The notes beneath the pieces are model-generated. The model made no database searches. It had not been told where the DNA came from and worked only from the letters and a program-made list of their open reading frames with translations. A DNA stretch of 45,817 nucleotides from JAIBBG01 sp031417525 (GTDB lineage: Bacteria > Bacteroidota > Bacteroidia > Flavobacteriales_D > Sanyastnellaceae). How positions within the stretch are numbered: the stretch's first letter is position 1; the number at the start of each line of letters is the position of its first letter. Below, piece by piece: positions 7,753-15,451 of the stretch. Where the stretch lies: contig JANOVT010000256.1 in assembly GCA_031417525.1 (NCBI GenBank), forward strand, positions 1 through 45,817. The letters run 5' to 3'. The position numbers and the translations under genes were made by a program.

Positions 7753-8700
7753 CTAAATGTTTTCCGGAAATTGTACAGGAGGTGAAGAAGAAAATTTGCT
7801 TTTCATAATTCTCCACGAGAATGAAATCCAGTTTTGGAGAAAGCCGAATGCTCCTTTTCTATCAGGGAAAATGGTACAGTATTGCACAAAGGCGAGATGA
7901 TGAATGTACCGCAGACTTTCCTTTTTGTAATATGCAATCACTTGCTGCTCACCGGATAGCCTCCATGCATAAAGTCGTTTGAGGTGATAGCTCACATAAA
8001 TTTTCGGCTGAATGTTTTTGAAATTCTGTTGGATAAAACGAATTTCACTCGCCGCATGTTTTTGTCGCACTTCGCCTTCTTTCCAATGAATAACAATCGT
8101 CGGTTTCCACGAGGCAATGAAGTTATGACTGAGCGCAAATCGGGAAAAAAAATCAAAATCCTGGTGCCTTTGCAAAGTTTCATCGAACAAAACTTTTTTC
8201 GCAGCAGTTGTGCGAACGATGTAGGAAGAGGTGTTCGCAAAACCAACAGAAAGTAAGTATTCAACCGGATGCAGATTGGAAGGAATTTCACGACTCACCA
8301 CGTAACGTCTTGATTTTCCATCATCGATAAATGAGCTTCCATAAATGCCATCCGCATTTTGCGCTTTGATTTCATTCACCTTCACACTTAGGTGGTCTGG
8401 AAGCCATTCATCATCGCTGTCGAGAAATGCGACAAACTCTCCACGAGCATTCTGTATTCCGAGGTTGCGCAACACATTTGCGTTTGACTTTTTTTCATTT
8501 CTAAAAAAGCGAATGCGTGGATCGTTGAATTTATCACAGACTGTTTTCAGATCCACTTCAGAAGCATCATCCATGACCAAAATTTCGAATTCCGCTTCTT
8601 GCTGAAGTAAAACTGATCTGACGGCTCGTCTTAGTTCATCCGGCCGGTTATGCACCGGAATGACAGCAGATACAAGCGGATGAGCAGCGGAGGTCGTCAT
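7753..8700 (-). CDS. glycosyltransferase family 2
   Basis: This 315-residue protein has a GT-A nucleotide-sugar domain: VSAVIPVHNRPDELRRAV at the N-terminus, VMDDAS at residues 42-47, and the metal-binding DSD at 94-96 in AFLDSDDEW. A downstream QDFDFFSR segment corresponds to the acceptor-site ED/QD region. It should transfer a sugar from an activated nucleotide to a growing surface glycan on the cytoplasmic side. It is divergent from the polysaccharide ABC exporter genes that start 88 bases away, which supports a role in the same pathway. Sugar and linkage cannot be told from sequence. The C-terminal third is basic and aromatic and may associate with the membrane. Confidence 0.9.
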   Translation of the reverse strand: MTTSAAHPLVSAVIPVHNRPDELRRAVRSVLLQQEAEFEILVMDDASEVDLKTVCDKFNDPRIRFFRNEKKSNANVLRNLGIQNARGEFVAFLDSDDEWLPDHLSVKVNEIKAQNADGIYGSSFIDDGKSRRYVVSREIPSNLHPVEYLLSVGFANTSSYIVRTTAAKKVLFDETLQRHQDFDFFSRFALSHNFIASWKPTIVIHWKEGEVRQKHAASEIRFIQQNFKNIQPKIYVSYHLKRLYAWRLSGEQQVIAYYKKESLRYIHHLAFVQYCTIFPDRKGAFGFLQNWISFSWRIMKSKFSSSPPVQFPENI

Positions 8701-8710
8701 AGAATGGGGT

Positions 8711-8718
8711 CAAAAATA
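8711..8718 (-). promoter_or_regulatory. -7 type promoter element of the GT2 gene
   Basis: On the minus strand TATTTTTG matches TAnnTTTG, only 10 bases before the glycosyltransferase start codon. This would give a very short 5' leader. No TTG lies at the expected upstream distance. Confidence 0.35.
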
Positions 8719-8748
8719 AGAGGATGAAAGCACCTTCGGTCGGATAGT

Positions 8749-8780
8749 TTTGCCGGCAGTTACCAATGTGTCTACTTTTG
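8749..8780 (+). promoter_or_regulatory. promoter of the ABC exporter genes
   Basis: TTTG (8749-8752), a 20-base spacer and TACTTTTG (8773-8780) match the Bacteroidota promoter TTTG-N19/21-TAnnTTTG. The ATG lies eight bases past the -7 element, so the transcript would be leaderless or nearly so. Confidence 0.6.
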
Positions 8781-8788
8781 GGCGGGAT

Positions 8789-9652
8789 ATGAGTCATCCG
8801 GAAAACAGCAACGAAGATTGGGATCTTGTCATACAGTCGAAGAGTCATTGGCTCAGGCTGAATCTCGCCGAAGTGTGGCGTTACCGGGATTTGCTCATGC
8901 TTTTAGTGAAGCGTGATTACAAAGCTTCGTTCAAACAAACCATCCTCGGACCAATCTGGTTTTTTATCCAGCCATTGCTCACATCTTCCGTGTATGCGGT
9001 GATTTTCGGCAATATTGCCAAGATCAGCACCGACGGAAATCCGCGATTACTTTTCTACATGGCGGGAGTAATTATGTGGAATTATTTTTCCACTTGCCTC
9101 ACCTCTACTTCAAACACTTTTGTGACCAATGCGAATATTTTTGGAAAGGTTTATTTCCCGAGATTAATCATGCCTGTTTCAGTGGTGATCTCCAACCTGC
9201 TTCGATTCTCCGTTCAGTTTTTGTTTTTCATCGCATTGGTGATTTATTTCATGAATGATCCGCAATACACGGTGCACTTGACGTGGGCTGTGGTATTTAC
9301 TCCGGTCTTTCTCATCATCATGGCATTGCTTGGTTTGTCAATGGGATTGATTGTTTCTTCATTGACTACAAAATATCGTGATCTGACGCACCTTGTTGGA
9401 TTCGGTGTGCAGCTAATGATGTATGCAACACCGGTGGTTTATCCTGCTTCTTTTTTACAGGGAAAATGGAAAACTATCTTAGAACTGAATCCGATGACAG
9501 CGGTAATTGAAGGTTTCCGTTATGCGTTTATGGGCTCGGGATCTTTTTCACCCGGAATGCTTTTGTACAGCATCGGAGTAACACTTGTGTTGCTGCTCAT
9601 CTCCATCATCATGTTTAACCGTGTTGAAAAAGGGTTTATGGACACCGTATAA
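8789..9652 (+). CDS. polysaccharide ABC exporter, permease (Wzm/TagG type)
   Basis: This 287-residue protein (from ATG 8789) belongs to the ABC-2 permease family that exports lipid-linked polysaccharide across the inner membrane. An N-terminal amphipathic region (LAEVWRYRDLLMLLVKRDYKASFKQTILGPIWFFIQPLL) is followed by about six membrane helices. The conserved segments TKYRDL and LNPMTAVIEGFRYAFM lie in the second half. A reading from TTG at 8750 would add 13 residues but would overlap the promoter. The ATP-binding partner begins nine bases downstream, so the two form one transcript. The context is a nonulosonate pathway and a GT2 gene, which points to export of an O-antigen-like glycan. Confidence 0.92.
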   Translation: MSHPENSNEDWDLVIQSKSHWLRLNLAEVWRYRDLLMLLVKRDYKASFKQTILGPIWFFIQPLLTSSVYAVIFGNIAKISTDGNPRLLFYMAGVIMWNYFSTCLTSTSNTFVTNANIFGKVYFPRLIMPVSVVISNLLRFSVQFLFFIALVIYFMNDPQYTVHLTWAVVFTPVFLIIMALLGLSMGLIVSSLTTKYRDLTHLVGFGVQLMMYATPVVYPASFLQGKWKTILELNPMTAVIEGFRYAFMGSGSFSPGMLLYSIGVTLVLLLISIIMFNRVEKGFMDTV

Positions 9653-9660
9653 AAAATCAC

Positions 9661-10932
9661 ATGTCGAAAGTTGTTCTCAGCGCGCAAGACGTAAGCAAAA
9701 TGTACAAGCTCGGTTTGGTCAGCACCAAATCGCTTGCCCACGACCTGAACAGGTGGTGGCATACGGTGCGCGGCAAAGAAGATCCATATATGATGATTGG
9801 GGAATCGAATGACCGATCTGTGAAAGGTGACAGCGAATATGTATGGGCTCTGAAAGATGTGGGATTTGAAGTAGGCGAAGGTGAAGCCGTCGGAATTATT
9901 GGCCGCAATGGCGCAGGCAAATCAACGTTGTTGAAATTGCTTTCTCAGGTGACGCAGCCGACTACAGGCACCATCAAAGTAAAAGGAAGAATAGCAAGTC
10001 TATTAGAAGTCGGCACGGGTTTTCACCCGGAGTTGACGGGAAGAGAAAACATTTTTCTCAACGGCGCCATTCTCGGAATGCGCAAAAAAGAAATTGTGCG
10101 TAAGCTGGATGAGATCATTGCATTCAGCGGAGTTGAAAGATACATCGACACACCTGTAAAGCGCTACAGCAGCGGGATGTATGTGCGACTTGCATTTGCA
10201 GTTGCAGCGCATCTCGAGAGTGAAATCCTCATTGTCGATGAAGTTCTTGCCGTTGGCGATGCAGAATTTCAGAAGAAATGTTTGGGTAAGATGGGCGAAG
10301 TAAGCAAAGGCCAGGGACGCACGGTGCTTTTCGTAAGTCACAATATGCATGCGATCAAAACACTTTGTACGCGTGCTATTTATATGCAGAACGGCATGCT
10401 GAAAAGCGATGGCAATGCACAATTGATCGTAGATCAATACCTGAGCGGCTATGATAGCATGGACACTGCGCGGACTTACGAAAACACATTATCAGATAGA
10501 AGTGTCTACCTGGAGCGCGCAGTGTGTGAAAATGCGAATGGTGTAGAGAAGTATATGTTCACCGCAGATGAACCGATTCGCATTCGTTTGACCATTAAAA
10601 AACAAACTCCAGTTCGTGGAGTATTTCTGCATTTTCTGATAAAAAACAACGAAGAAATTGCGCTGCTGGAAACAGACAGTCGCGAAGGAGGCTATCCGGA
10701 AATCGATACAGATACCGAAGGAGAATTTACCTCGGTCATTCATATACCGCAACGACTTTTAAAATCCGGAAGATTCCATGTCTGTCTCGGAATCGCAAGC
10801 ACGCAGCACGATCCATTTCAAATCGAATCGCTCGATTCGTTTATGTCATTCGATGTACTGGCGGATAAAACGCCGCGTGATTCGAGAAGGAATAGTGTGT
10901 TGAGTACGATTCTGGAGTGGAAGACGGCGTAG
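9661..10932 (+). CDS. polysaccharide ABC exporter, ATP-binding subunit with Wzt C-terminal domain
   Basis: This 423-residue protein has a nucleotide-binding domain with Walker A GRNGAGKS (81-88), signature SSGM (170-173) and Walker B ILIVDE (189-194). An N-terminal extension of about 60 residues contains an insertion typical of TagH/Wzt proteins. The last 150 residues or so form a beta-rich C-terminal domain like that of Wzt, which in E. coli O8/O9a recognises the finished polymer before export. That domain suggests a chain-length or end-modification-controlled glycan. It pairs with the permease just upstream. The following gene on the other strand belongs to a different, AT-richer block. Confidence 0.93.
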   Translation: MSKVVLSAQDVSKMYKLGLVSTKSLAHDLNRWWHTVRGKEDPYMMIGESNDRSVKGDSEYVWALKDVGFEVGEGEAVGIIGRNGAGKSTLLKLLSQVTQPTTGTIKVKGRIASLLEVGTGFHPELTGRENIFLNGAILGMRKKEIVRKLDEIIAFSGVERYIDTPVKRYSSGMYVRLAFAVAAHLESEILIVDEVLAVGDAEFQKKCLGKMGEVSKGQGRTVLFVSHNMHAIKTLCTRAIYMQNGMLKSDGNAQLIVDQYLSGYDSMDTARTYENTLSDRSVYLERAVCENANGVEKYMFTADEPIRIRLTIKKQTPVRGVFLHFLIKNNEEIALLETDSREGGYPEIDTDTEGEFTSVIHIPQRLLKSGRFHVCLGIASTQHDPFQIESLDSFMSFDVLADKTPRDSRRNSVLSTILEWKTA

Positions 10933-11000
10933 TTATTTTAACTAGCCCTGTTTCCGGAAATACACATTACTTTGATAGAATCACCCCTGGGACATTTTTT

Positions 11001-11570
11001 TCAGACATTTGAATACCTCAAAATTAAATCTGAAACATCTCGAATATACTTCTTCATCGTTTTCCTCTTGTACACTTGAATATATGACGGGTGGTGAATT
11101 GAGACAAATATCGTTTCAGACTCTCTTCGTATTTCAAGATTACGATTTTGAGTAATAAGTTCAGATCTATTGTTGCCATTCACAAAACTCGAAACTTGCT
11201 TACCCAAAAGAAAAACTAATCTGGGCCTTATTCTTGAAATTTCCTTTTCCAAATTACCATAACACGAACTCATTTCTTCAAACTTAGGATAGCGAATTTT
11301 CCCATGCTCTGTCGGTAAACACTTTACAAGATTAGTTTTATAAAATTCAACATCCGTCGTTTGTTCTTCGATTTCTAAAATTAATCTTCCGGAACTCGTT
11401 GTGGGAGATAATGGAGTATCAATTTTTGTGCATTCGACTTTAACAGCCGATAGACCCACCCACATCACATCTGCTTTAGTTTTATTGTCCAATAAAGGAC
11501 GTTGATTCTTACATAGCTGGCAATTTTCACATTGACCGATTACTTTTTGAAGTGAAGTAGTTCTGCCCAT
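11001..11570 (-). CDS. uracil-DNA glycosylase-like Fe-S protein (family 4/5-like fold, altered active site)
   Basis: This 189-residue protein resembles family 4 uracil-DNA glycosylases. Four cysteines are placed like the 4Fe-4S ligands of that family: Cys17 and Cys20 (CQLC; Cys14 also precedes), Cys84 in NLVKCLP and Cys103 in SSCYGNLEKEI. The segment RPRLVFLLGK and the C-terminal HHPSY match the later motifs. The catalytic motif, normally GEAPG with a following E/D, reads VGLSAVKVECT (residues 38-48), so base excision may be lost or changed. Its start overlaps the radical SAM gene by 44 bases; the cysteine spacing excludes a much later start. It ends a five-gene operon and might act on nucleic acid, but the function is not known. 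Confidence 0.65.
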   Translation of the reverse strand: MGRTTSLQKVIGQCENCQLCKNQRPLLDNKTKADVMWVGLSAVKVECTKIDTPLSPTTSSGRLILEIEEQTTDVEFYKTNLVKCLPTEHGKIRYPKFEEMSSCYGNLEKEISRIRPRLVFLLGKQVSSFVNGNNRSELITQNRNLEIRRESETIFVSIHHPSYIQVYKRKTMKKYIRDVSDLILRYSNV

Positions 11571-12930
11571 TGGGGGTAAATATAGAACTTACGTTCAAAT
11601 TAGTAGTTTCATAAATAAAATCATGCACTCTTTCTAAGTCCACGTCTGAATAATTACCACTATGGAAATTGAACTGCAATCTGCCAACTAAAGCTGAAAG
11701 GTCCGAGTTCGGTTCGATTTGATCAACAGATGCTATTCGTTCCGAGACATCATACTTCTCCAAATTATGAAATAACTCTGTTCCATGATAAGGCCGAAAC
11801 TGAAAAACGCTAGTCCGAAATTTGGAAGATGTGTTACGCGCGAAGTCCCGAAAATATTTTGCCAAATCAAATGTCATTTGCATATCCTCCAAAGTTTCAC
11901 CTGGAAATCCAAATATGAAATATCCTTTGATACTTATCCCCGCATCCAGCAAGTTTGTAAGATTCTCCATGATCGTTTCGACATTTGGAGTCTTATGAAT
12001 TTGCTTCAAAATTCGTGGAGAGCCGGACTCAATTCCGATGAACAACTCATTGCAACCGCTATCCTTCAATAACTTTAATGTATTCTTATCAACGCCTTTG
12101 AAAGTTTGCACATGCGCCATTGAACGCCAGTTGAGGCCTGACTTATTAAAAACTCTAATTGCTTTCTCTACGCAATTATTCGTTTTTAGAAATAAGTCAT
12201 CAAGCACCCTGATTGATTGAAGATTCGGATACAAGTTCTGAATGCGATCTAATTCGTCAATGATGCTTTTCTCACTTTTTTCACGAATACCAAATTCACG
12301 ACTCAAAGAACTTGCGGCAGCACAGAAGGCGCAATTATAAATGCAGCCTCTGCTAGTGATAATATTTGCTTCAGTGAAGCCAAAAGGATGAATCGTTGGC
12401 TCATTCACGAAGAATGATCTATCAAGTTTATCCTCTGAAATGTCTTTTACATAATAAACAGAATCACTATAGACACCGTAAAACCGGCAGTTGTTGTTCT
12501 CCCACGAAGGATTTTCTTGTACACAATTAAAAACTATATCGGGTACTATAAGTTCACCGTCGCCATGAACTATATCGATTTGACGATTGGTGTTCCATTC
12601 AGAAATTGCTTCCTTTAAACTCTTCGTCGATAGGCCACCTAAGATAAAATGGGTATCGAATTCAATGGATTCCACAATATCCTTCACTAATTCAAAATTC
12701 GTAGTAAAAATATTTATACATATGAATTCTGGCCGTGAATCTTGAACCGATTTGACTATTTCGGCAACCGAAATATTCAAAGCAACTGCATCAAGTAGTT
12801 CTACTTGAACCCCTTTGATTTTCAATGCAGTTGCAATCAGACCAAGGCCAATTGGTGGAAGAGCATCTTCATCGTACAGAGGATTCTTTTCTCTGAACAA
12901 AGGCGAATTGACAACAAATACGCTCATCAC
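11527..12930 (-). CDS. radical SAM protein with B12-binding-like N-terminal domain
   Basis: This 467-residue protein has an N-terminal Rossmann-like domain of the cobalamin-binding type (LPPIGLGLIATALKIKG near residues 24-40, FILGGLS near 95). The classic DxHxxG cobalamin motif is not seen. The radical SAM domain starts near residue 185, with the cluster motif CxxxCxxC at Cys196, Cys200 and Cys203 (SRGCIYNCAFC). IESGSPRIL and GYFIFGFPGET are further typical radical SAM strands. The architecture is that of B12-type radical SAM enzymes, which methylate or rearrange unactivated carbons; the substrate here is unknown. It starts one base after the stop of the membrane protein gene and overlaps the UDG-like gene, so it is tightly coupled to both. 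Confidence 0.85.
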   Translation of the reverse strand: MMSVFVVNSPLFREKNPLYDEDALPPIGLGLIATALKIKGVQVELLDAVALNISVAEIVKSVQDSRPEFICINIFTTNFELVKDIVESIEFDTHFILGGLSTKSLKEAISEWNTNRQIDIVHGDGELIVPDIVFNCVQENPSWENNNCRFYGVYSDSVYYVKDISEDKLDRSFFVNEPTIHPFGFTEANIITSRGCIYNCAFCAAASSLSREFGIREKSEKSIIDELDRIQNLYPNLQSIRVLDDLFLKTNNCVEKAIRVFNKSGLNWRSMAHVQTFKGVDKNTLKLLKDSGCNELFIGIESGSPRILKQIHKTPNVETIMENLTNLLDAGISIKGYFIFGFPGETLEDMQMTFDLAKYFRDFARNTSSKFRTSVFQFRPYHGTELFHNLEKYDVSERIASVDQIEPNSDLSALVGRLQFNFHSGNYSDVDLERVHDFIYETTNLNVSSIFTPNGQNYFTSKSNRSM

Positions 12931-12931
12931 A

Positions 12932-13717
12932 TTAAGTCAGATAAAGAGTTTTATACAAATCGGTTTCCTCTTTGGACGGAATTCTGGCCTTAGTCCAAAC
13001 TAATTCCCAGATATTATTGTAAAGCGCACCGCTCGTATTTGAGATGTCGGTTTCAATTGCTTTATAATTTCCAGGTGCAACCTTGGTATATATGAGAATC
13101 TTTGTCACGCCATGTAATTCTTTCATCCGGCCACGAATTCGTAAATCAGCCTTTTCAGGCTCATAATATCGTAGCTCAGCTCCAGCAAAATCATGAAGAA
13201 TCTTTCCGAATCGAATTCTATCTGAATTCGTTTTCGGTGCTTCGCAAAGAATATAAAGATGAGTAAAACTATTGGATCGGAGACATACATATTGTGGGTT
13301 CTGATCTATCTGTGTTGGCCCATTCCCTAAAAAGTTCAAATCACCCCCAAACAGTCTGAGTTGAGCATGATCCGCGTTGGCAGTAAAGTTGTTGATGATC
13401 GGGTTCAATTCAGCTATGGAGAATACGTTTCTGACAACAAGAAATTTCTTTGTATACCAAAACAGAATAACATTTGCCACAACAGAAATAGCGAGCACAA
13501 CGATTCCATACCAATTCGGTAAAAAGAAATCGTTTGTGAAGTAATAAAGTGAAAACAACACAAAGAAAATCGCCAAAACACAAAATGAGTATATGAAATA
13601 ATGAAGTTTGTTTCGTTCGTTGGAGGCAATTAGTTTACTCCGCAACGCCCCGAAAAAGGCTCCTAGGGCGATCGATCCTAATGATAGTAATACTGAAGTG
13701 ATTTGGTCAAAAGTCAT
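12932..13717 (-). CDS. membrane protein with N-terminal helices and C-terminal soluble domain
   Basis: This 261-residue protein has three likely membrane helices (about residues 8-24, 42-62 and 69-90) and a cytoplasmic domain of about 165 residues. That domain begins LRLFGGDLNFLG, contains YVCLRSNSFTHLYILCEAP, and continues through RIRGRMKELHGVTKILIYTK. The layout recalls degenerate phospholipase-D-like sensor domains, but no HKD catalytic motif is present, so this is a weak guess. It follows the PIN gene by 19 bases and precedes the radical SAM gene by one base. A membrane protein embedded in a stress or defence-like operon may be the effector or a membrane anchor for the system. Confidence 0.7.
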   Translation of the reverse strand: MTFDQITSVLLSLGSIALGAFFGALRSKLIASNERNKLHYFIYSFCVLAIFFVLFSLYYFTNDFFLPNWYGIVVLAISVVANVILFWYTKKFLVVRNVFSIAELNPIINNFTANADHAQLRLFGGDLNFLGNGPTQIDQNPQYVCLRSNSFTHLYILCEAPKTNSDRIRFGKILHDFAGAELRYYEPEKADLRIRGRMKELHGVTKILIYTKVAPGNYKAIETDISNTSGALYNNIWELVWTKARIPSKEETDLYKTLYLT

Positions 13718-13736
13718 AAGCGTAGTTATAGTATTG

Positions 13737-14258
13737 CTAAAGTAATGATTTAATCATTGCGTCGATCTCAATTTTTGGTGACCTTGAATTTACAGTCTTG
13801 TACATTTCAAGTTTCTCAATTGCATATGCCCCTGTAATTATTCCGCTTTCAAAAAGCTCTCGCACTATCCAAAGGACACCTCTAACACATAGTCCATCGC
13901 TCTCTGCAATTCTCCTTAAACTACCATCAGCGCTGAGTAAAACGGCATCTTTCATTTTTGCCAAATAAAGAATTGAACAATCTGCATAACTTAAACCTGG
14001 GTATTGGTCACAAAGTGCTTGCACTATTCCAAATTCATCTGTGGTATCCACTATTAATCTTTGATCGTTGATGAAGGAACTTACGATTTCAAAATGCTCT
14101 GCGTCAATGATTTCTGCAATGACTTCGCGCGTTGTCAATACCATATATCCCAAATGAAAAAATTCATCCGCCAAATTCAAATCAATTAGGTCAAAAAGGA
14201 TGCAGGTATCCTTAACATATATTCTTTCAGAATTTGCTATCATCCCTTCGCAATTCAT
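13737..14258 (-). CDS. PIN-domain protein (probable ribonuclease)
   Basis: This 173-residue protein has PIN-like features: Asp17 in VKDTCILFD, Glu45/Glu49 in TREVIAEI, Asp93 in LSYADCSILYLA and Asp111 in LLSADGSL. These acids match the metal-binding set of VapC-type nucleases. The gene overlaps the end of the HTH-ImmA/IrrE gene by 32 bases (or by 17 if translation starts at ATG 14243), so the two are translationally coupled. PIN proteins next to HTH-metalloprotease genes are known as toxin-antitoxin-like pairs. Here the pair heads a longer operon. Cleavage target, if any, is unknown. Confidence 0.82.
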   Translation of the reverse strand: MNCEGMIANSERIYVKDTCILFDLIDLNLADEFFHLGYMVLTTREVIAEIIDAEHFEIVSSFINDQRLIVDTTDEFGIVQALCDQYPGLSYADCSILYLAKMKDAVLLSADGSLRRIAESDGLCVRGVLWIVRELFESGIITGAYAIEKLEMYKTVNSRSPKIEIDAMIKSLL

Positions 14259-15294
14259 TTATATCAATCCCACTAATCGCGGAAGCCTTGCTGAGACTTA
14301 TCAAGCCTTCAGACAATGCCCGGTAGACATTTTGAAAAAGTGATTTAGCAGATTCATTTCCTTGATACTTTCCTGGTTCCTTTTTAGATCCATATGTTTT
14401 GCTCATATAAATTACCCAACGTTGATAATAGTTTGGAGTAATAATTCCCATATCTCTCAGGCGCAGAACAATCGCTCTGATGGATATACCATAATATTCT
14501 TTCACCAGAATTAATTCCTTGATATCAATATAAGTTCGTTGACCTGAACCAATTTGACTAACCAACATTTTACTGGGCAATAAAAAGCAACTTGCAAAAA
14601 AATGACAATAAATTTCTATTTCCTTGTGTTCTAGTTTTAACTCATCAAGCCTTAACAAAAGATGAGCGAGTTCATGAATAATAGTAAATCTGATTCTCTC
14701 CAGTGATCGTTCCTTGCAATTCACCACTACTAATGGAATATTGGAATTTGTAATGACGGCAAACCCATCAATATCATCTGCTTCCTCGATCAAAAACACT
14801 TTAATGCCCCTTAGTTCAAGTGTATCAGCAAGATTGGGAATCGGATCATTGCCCAACTCCCACGAGGCTCTAAGAAAATTAGCGGCGAGTTCCACATCCT
14901 CCCTTTTTTCAATATTAAACTTGTGCAGTGGATTTAAAAACTCGTTAGAAATATTTAGAATATTTTCAATTTCAAGACATCTCTCAACATAATCCTTCGC
15001 TCTCTCAACAATCGATTCCTCATCCTTTTTACTCAGTGATACTCTTTTCCTAAACTGGATTTCCCCAAATTCAACTTGATTTTGTCTTATGAAGAAGTCT
15101 GGCTTCAACTTTAAAACTTTGGACAATTCCAATAAAGTTTGACTTGTGGGGTTCATCAGCCCCAACTCATACTTATTTAGTGCTTGTTTCGAAATACTAT
15201 TTCCCAAAGCATTAGCCAAATCCTGCAACGACCATCCGGCCATTTTACGCGCAAGTTTGAGCCGTTGACTAAAATTATTTTCTTTCTTGGACAT
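14227..15294 (-). CDS. HTH (XRE) - ImmA/IrrE-type metalloprotease regulator
   Basis: This 355-residue fusion has an N-terminal XRE helix-turn-helix (residues 9-70, with WSLQDLANALGNSISKQALNKYE) and an ImmA/IrrE zinc-protease domain. HELAH at 207-211 gives two zinc ligands, and Glu227 in EIYCHFFASCFLLP is the expected third. A C-terminal segment of about 60 residues ends in SISGID-like helices common in the family. In ICEBs1 and Deinococcus, ImmA/IrrE proteases cleave a cognate XRE repressor to derepress genes after DNA damage; in this fused form the target is uncertain. It is the first gene of the five-gene operon and probably binds the palindrome in its own promoter. Confidence 0.9.
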   Translation of the reverse strand: MSKKENNFSQRLKLARKMAGWSLQDLANALGNSISKQALNKYELGLMNPTSQTLLELSKVLKLKPDFFIRQNQVEFGEIQFRKRVSLSKKDEESIVERAKDYVERCLEIENILNISNEFLNPLHKFNIEKREDVELAANFLRASWELGNDPIPNLADTLELRGIKVFLIEEADDIDGFAVITNSNIPLVVVNCKERSLERIRFTIIHELAHLLLRLDELKLEHKEIEIYCHFFASCFLLPSKMLVSQIGSGQRTYIDIKELILVKEYYGISIRAIVLRLRDMGIITPNYYQRWVIYMSKTYGSKKEPGKYQGNESAKSLFQNVYRALSEGLISLSKASAISGIDINELRRDDSKF

Positions 15295-15311
15295 TGTGAG
15301 AAAATTGATCC

Positions 15312-15349
15312 GGTTGACAAATATACATATTTATATGCAAATGTCAACC
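15312..15349 (-). promoter_or_regulatory. promoter of the five-gene island overlapped by an operator-like inverted repeat
   Basis: Perfect 8-base arms GGTTGACA (15312-15319) and TGTCAACC (15342-15349) form an inverted repeat, with inner CATAT/ATATG symmetry. Reading the minus strand, TTG (15347-15345), a 19-base spacer and TATATTTG (15325-15318) fit the Bacteroidota promoter. Each arm overlaps one promoter element, so a dimeric XRE protein bound here would block RNA polymerase. The start codon lies about 23 bases past the -7 element. Confidence 0.78.
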
Positions 15350-15451
15350 TTCTTATCAATATTTTTTTATACGACCACTGGATATATCCCAAACCCCAAG
15401 TAACAAGCATACAATGTAATTCCACATTTTTACCGACTTTTGCAAAGCCTT

